The notes beneath the pieces are model-generated. The model searched no databases, was not told the DNA's origin, and saw only the letters and a program-made list of their open reading frames with translations. A DNA stretch of 64,000 nucleotides from Lichtheimia corymbifera B2541 (taxonomy: Eukaryota; Mucoromycota; Mucoromycetes; Mucorales; Lichtheimiaceae). The stretch is from NCBI GenBank assembly GCA_000697475.1, contig JNEU01000711.1, positions 62,001 through 126,000 on the forward strand. The letters are read 5' to 3'. Positions 62,021 to 64,000 of this stretch are shown here, one piece after another. The stretch's first letter is position 1; every line of letters starts with the position of its first letter. Made by a program: the position numbers and the translations under genes.

Positions 62021-63604
62021 AATTTACAGTGTGCATTGATCTGTCTGGCAGTGCCTGATCTATTAATTTCCACCTCTTTCACTTGCAGCTACTTGCCTTT
62101 TCTTCCCATTCTCAACTGCTGCCCCATCCAAAACGATTACCACCTGCAACCGATTGTCCTGCTTCAGCCCATCATGTCAATCCTACAACTGTCCTGATCC
62201 GATTGTCTTTGACTGAATGGCAAGTCCCATGGCGTGTGCACCACACTACACCACCCGCGTTCCTTGACATTACACCTTCTCTTGCACAATCCTCTGCCAC
62301 AACCAATCGTAACAGCATTCATTTCAGCAGTTGCCATTAGCGATGACTCTATTGGCTTAAACAGCGTCCACAATCTTGTTACACTACTACAACACGCTCT
62401 CTTGCATGCTCCTCTGCCACAACCATCCTCTAACAGCAGTTGCCATTAGCAAGGTCTCCACTGACTCAAGTTACTTGCGGCCTGTTCACGTAGGCAGCTT
62501 ATAGCCATTGTATAGAAACAGCTTTATTTACGTGTGGCAACTTGCTATGATGGATACGACTGGATGGTCCCATATCAGCTATTAAGTACCCTGCAATACA
62601 AGCACTCTTCACCTTGTTGAGCTGCAATGAAAATGACCAGAAAGAGATAGACTAACACCTGGATGGAAAAGGAAGCATATCAGCAGCAATCACAGAGGCT
62701 CTTTCTTATTGGACTTGCAACGGTTATGGATGAATGGATGGATGCAATCAAGTACAGTAATGAGGAATCCTGGAATGTTGCTTTGGCTACTTGGCGCGTC
62801 GTCAGCAGGAACGATGGACCATGTCATGTGGATACGGCTGAGGATTATGATGGATTGGCTGGCATGGACAAGAGGTCTTTATATCTTTGACGAGAGATAT
62901 CTTACCTCCATGGATGATATTGCAACACTCAAGTCAATGCATGCAACAGCTATTCTTACAATCATGGATGAAGATGCTTATGACGGCAGCAACCAAGAAT
63001 ACAATGACACAACGGCAGCCGCTGATTCTCTGTGATCCACTGGTTGGCTTCTAGAATAAAGGAAGGATAGAAATTTGAAGGCCGGAAGGGGAGATTGGAT
63101 TATACCCACATCATTGTATCGAGACGCTCTTGTTCCTTCTGTCATATTACATTCATTAAACCTTCATTGTTCATATGCTGATTAGACGATGGGTAGTGCC
63201 AATAACTGGTTGTATATATGTATTTAAATAGATGCTTGTATTTTAAATGATTAATAAATCCATAACAATGGTACCCAAATAACACTGCTTGTTACGGAAG
63301 CCTGATCCATTGTAACCTTAAATCGTTACGGTTAAGAAAGATGAGCTCTGTGGCAAAAGTACTTACATCATAATGCTTACGTATGACAGCAGCACTATCA
63401 GCATGAACCACCTTCTATGTATAACCTTATATGAGAACGAACCCTGGAGACGATCAATACCATTACCGCTCATAGTCTTGGATTCACTGATCATTTTTGG
63501 CTAGATAACCATACGCTAGGCGGACCTTACTATTTAGGGATTGTCTATCATGCACTCTCCACCAATAAGGACCCTTCAAGCCCTGTCCCTCTGAGTATTA
63601 TTAC
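62021..63604 (+). repeat. Core of the right repeat element
   Basis: Matches the reverse complement of 13416-15010 across its length, with point differences. The frame starting at 62663 (MEKEAYQQQSQRLF) matches the left-copy ORF for about 70 codons and then shifts frame; the remaining similarity continues in another frame near 62890-63030. No protein-family motif visible. Probably non-coding or dead. Confidence 0.75.
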
Positions 63605-64000
63605 ACGAGTCCCTCTACGTCTTTTGCATTATCAAGGTCAAGCTACTTAGCAATGAACAAAGACTACTTGTCATATAACATGCATAAGGAAAACATAAAG
63701 ACGCTTATATCTCTAAACTTTACAATGAAACGTGAGATCTTTCATAGAACAAAGTTGCTCGTCGGGGTCGAAGGTATCATGGGTAGAAGTTTCACGATCG
63801 TGGTGGTCAATCCGAGATTTCGCAATGTCGCCACCAGCCAAACTGGATCTGAGGGTCGACCTCTTGAATTTTTTTTTTTCGACGAGGCTGGTGGCGACAT
63901 TGCGAAATCATGTAAATGAGCTGTGTTGCACAAAGAAGTCCGTCTGCATCTTCGGCTCTATCGGGGTCTACCTACTTGACAATGAACAAACACCACTTAT
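63605..64000 (+). repeat. Palindromic block of the right repeat element, cut by the window end
   Basis: The first arm (about 63640-63839) and loop (63840-63886) match the left-element palindromes in the orientation of the 12.1-kb copy. The second arm breaks off soon after the loop, near 63910, and a fresh outer-edge sequence (CTACTTGACAATGAAC) starts near 63970, suggesting an internal deletion and a following palindrome beyond the window. Confidence 0.75.

Overview
The window is nuclear DNA of a filamentous fungus, most likely an early-diverging Mucoromycota (Mucorales-like) species. Three things point there: dense short introns of about 60-75 nt with GTAAGT donors and CTAAC-type branch sites; a housekeeping set matching fungal families (GFA1, HSP78, MUB1, SCAMP, ATO, IML2/TTC39); and an ITFG2-like gene plus zinc-knuckle retroelement proteins of the kind common in that phylum. 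The species assignment is inference.

Layout. Positions 1-11.1 kb carry a 3'-truncated glucosamine-fructose-6-phosphate aminotransferase gene (GFA1), an IML2/TTC39 TPR protein, an AVT3-like vacuolar amino-acid transporter, a 2.5-kb stretch with no recognised gene, and a FAF1/FSAF1-like 40S assembly factor. Positions 11.9-15.9 kb hold a repeat element (nested palindromes, a 1.6-kb core, a tandem array). It abuts a poly(A)-tailed zinc-knuckle retrocopy at 15.9-16.65 kb, followed by gene-poor DNA with one tRNA-like sequence up to 19 kb.

From 19.1 to 60 kb the window is gene-dense: SCAMP, mitochondrial HSP78, a disordered protein, uS11, a USP12/46 (CreB-like) deubiquitinase, eIF3g, CCT7, a Ser/Thr kinase, an unnamed membrane protein with an HHWQIF motif, a Whi5/Nrm1-like protein, NTF2, a two-thioredoxin KDEL protein disulfide isomerase, pyruvate dehydrogenase E2, MUB1, a CYLD-like USP, a membrane-anchored SH3 protein, a secreted double-psi beta-barrel protein, ITFG2 and an ATO acetate transporter. 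From about 60.8 kb to the end, a second copy of the 12-16 kb repeat element lies in inverted orientation.

The genes do not form one pathway. Most are housekeeping functions: cell-wall amino sugar synthesis, translation and ribosome assembly, protein folding in cytosol, ER and mitochondrion, ubiquitin turnover, and amino-acid or acetate transport. The most unusual content is the inverted pair of a low-coding repeat family built from palindromes and a higher-order array of about 525 bp. Next come gene-structure oddities: 8-, 14- and 15-nt microexons, a GC-AG intron, a catalytic Cys codon split by an intron, and a PDH E2 with no visible peripheral subunit-binding domain. Exon boundaries were placed by eye from frame and splice consensus.
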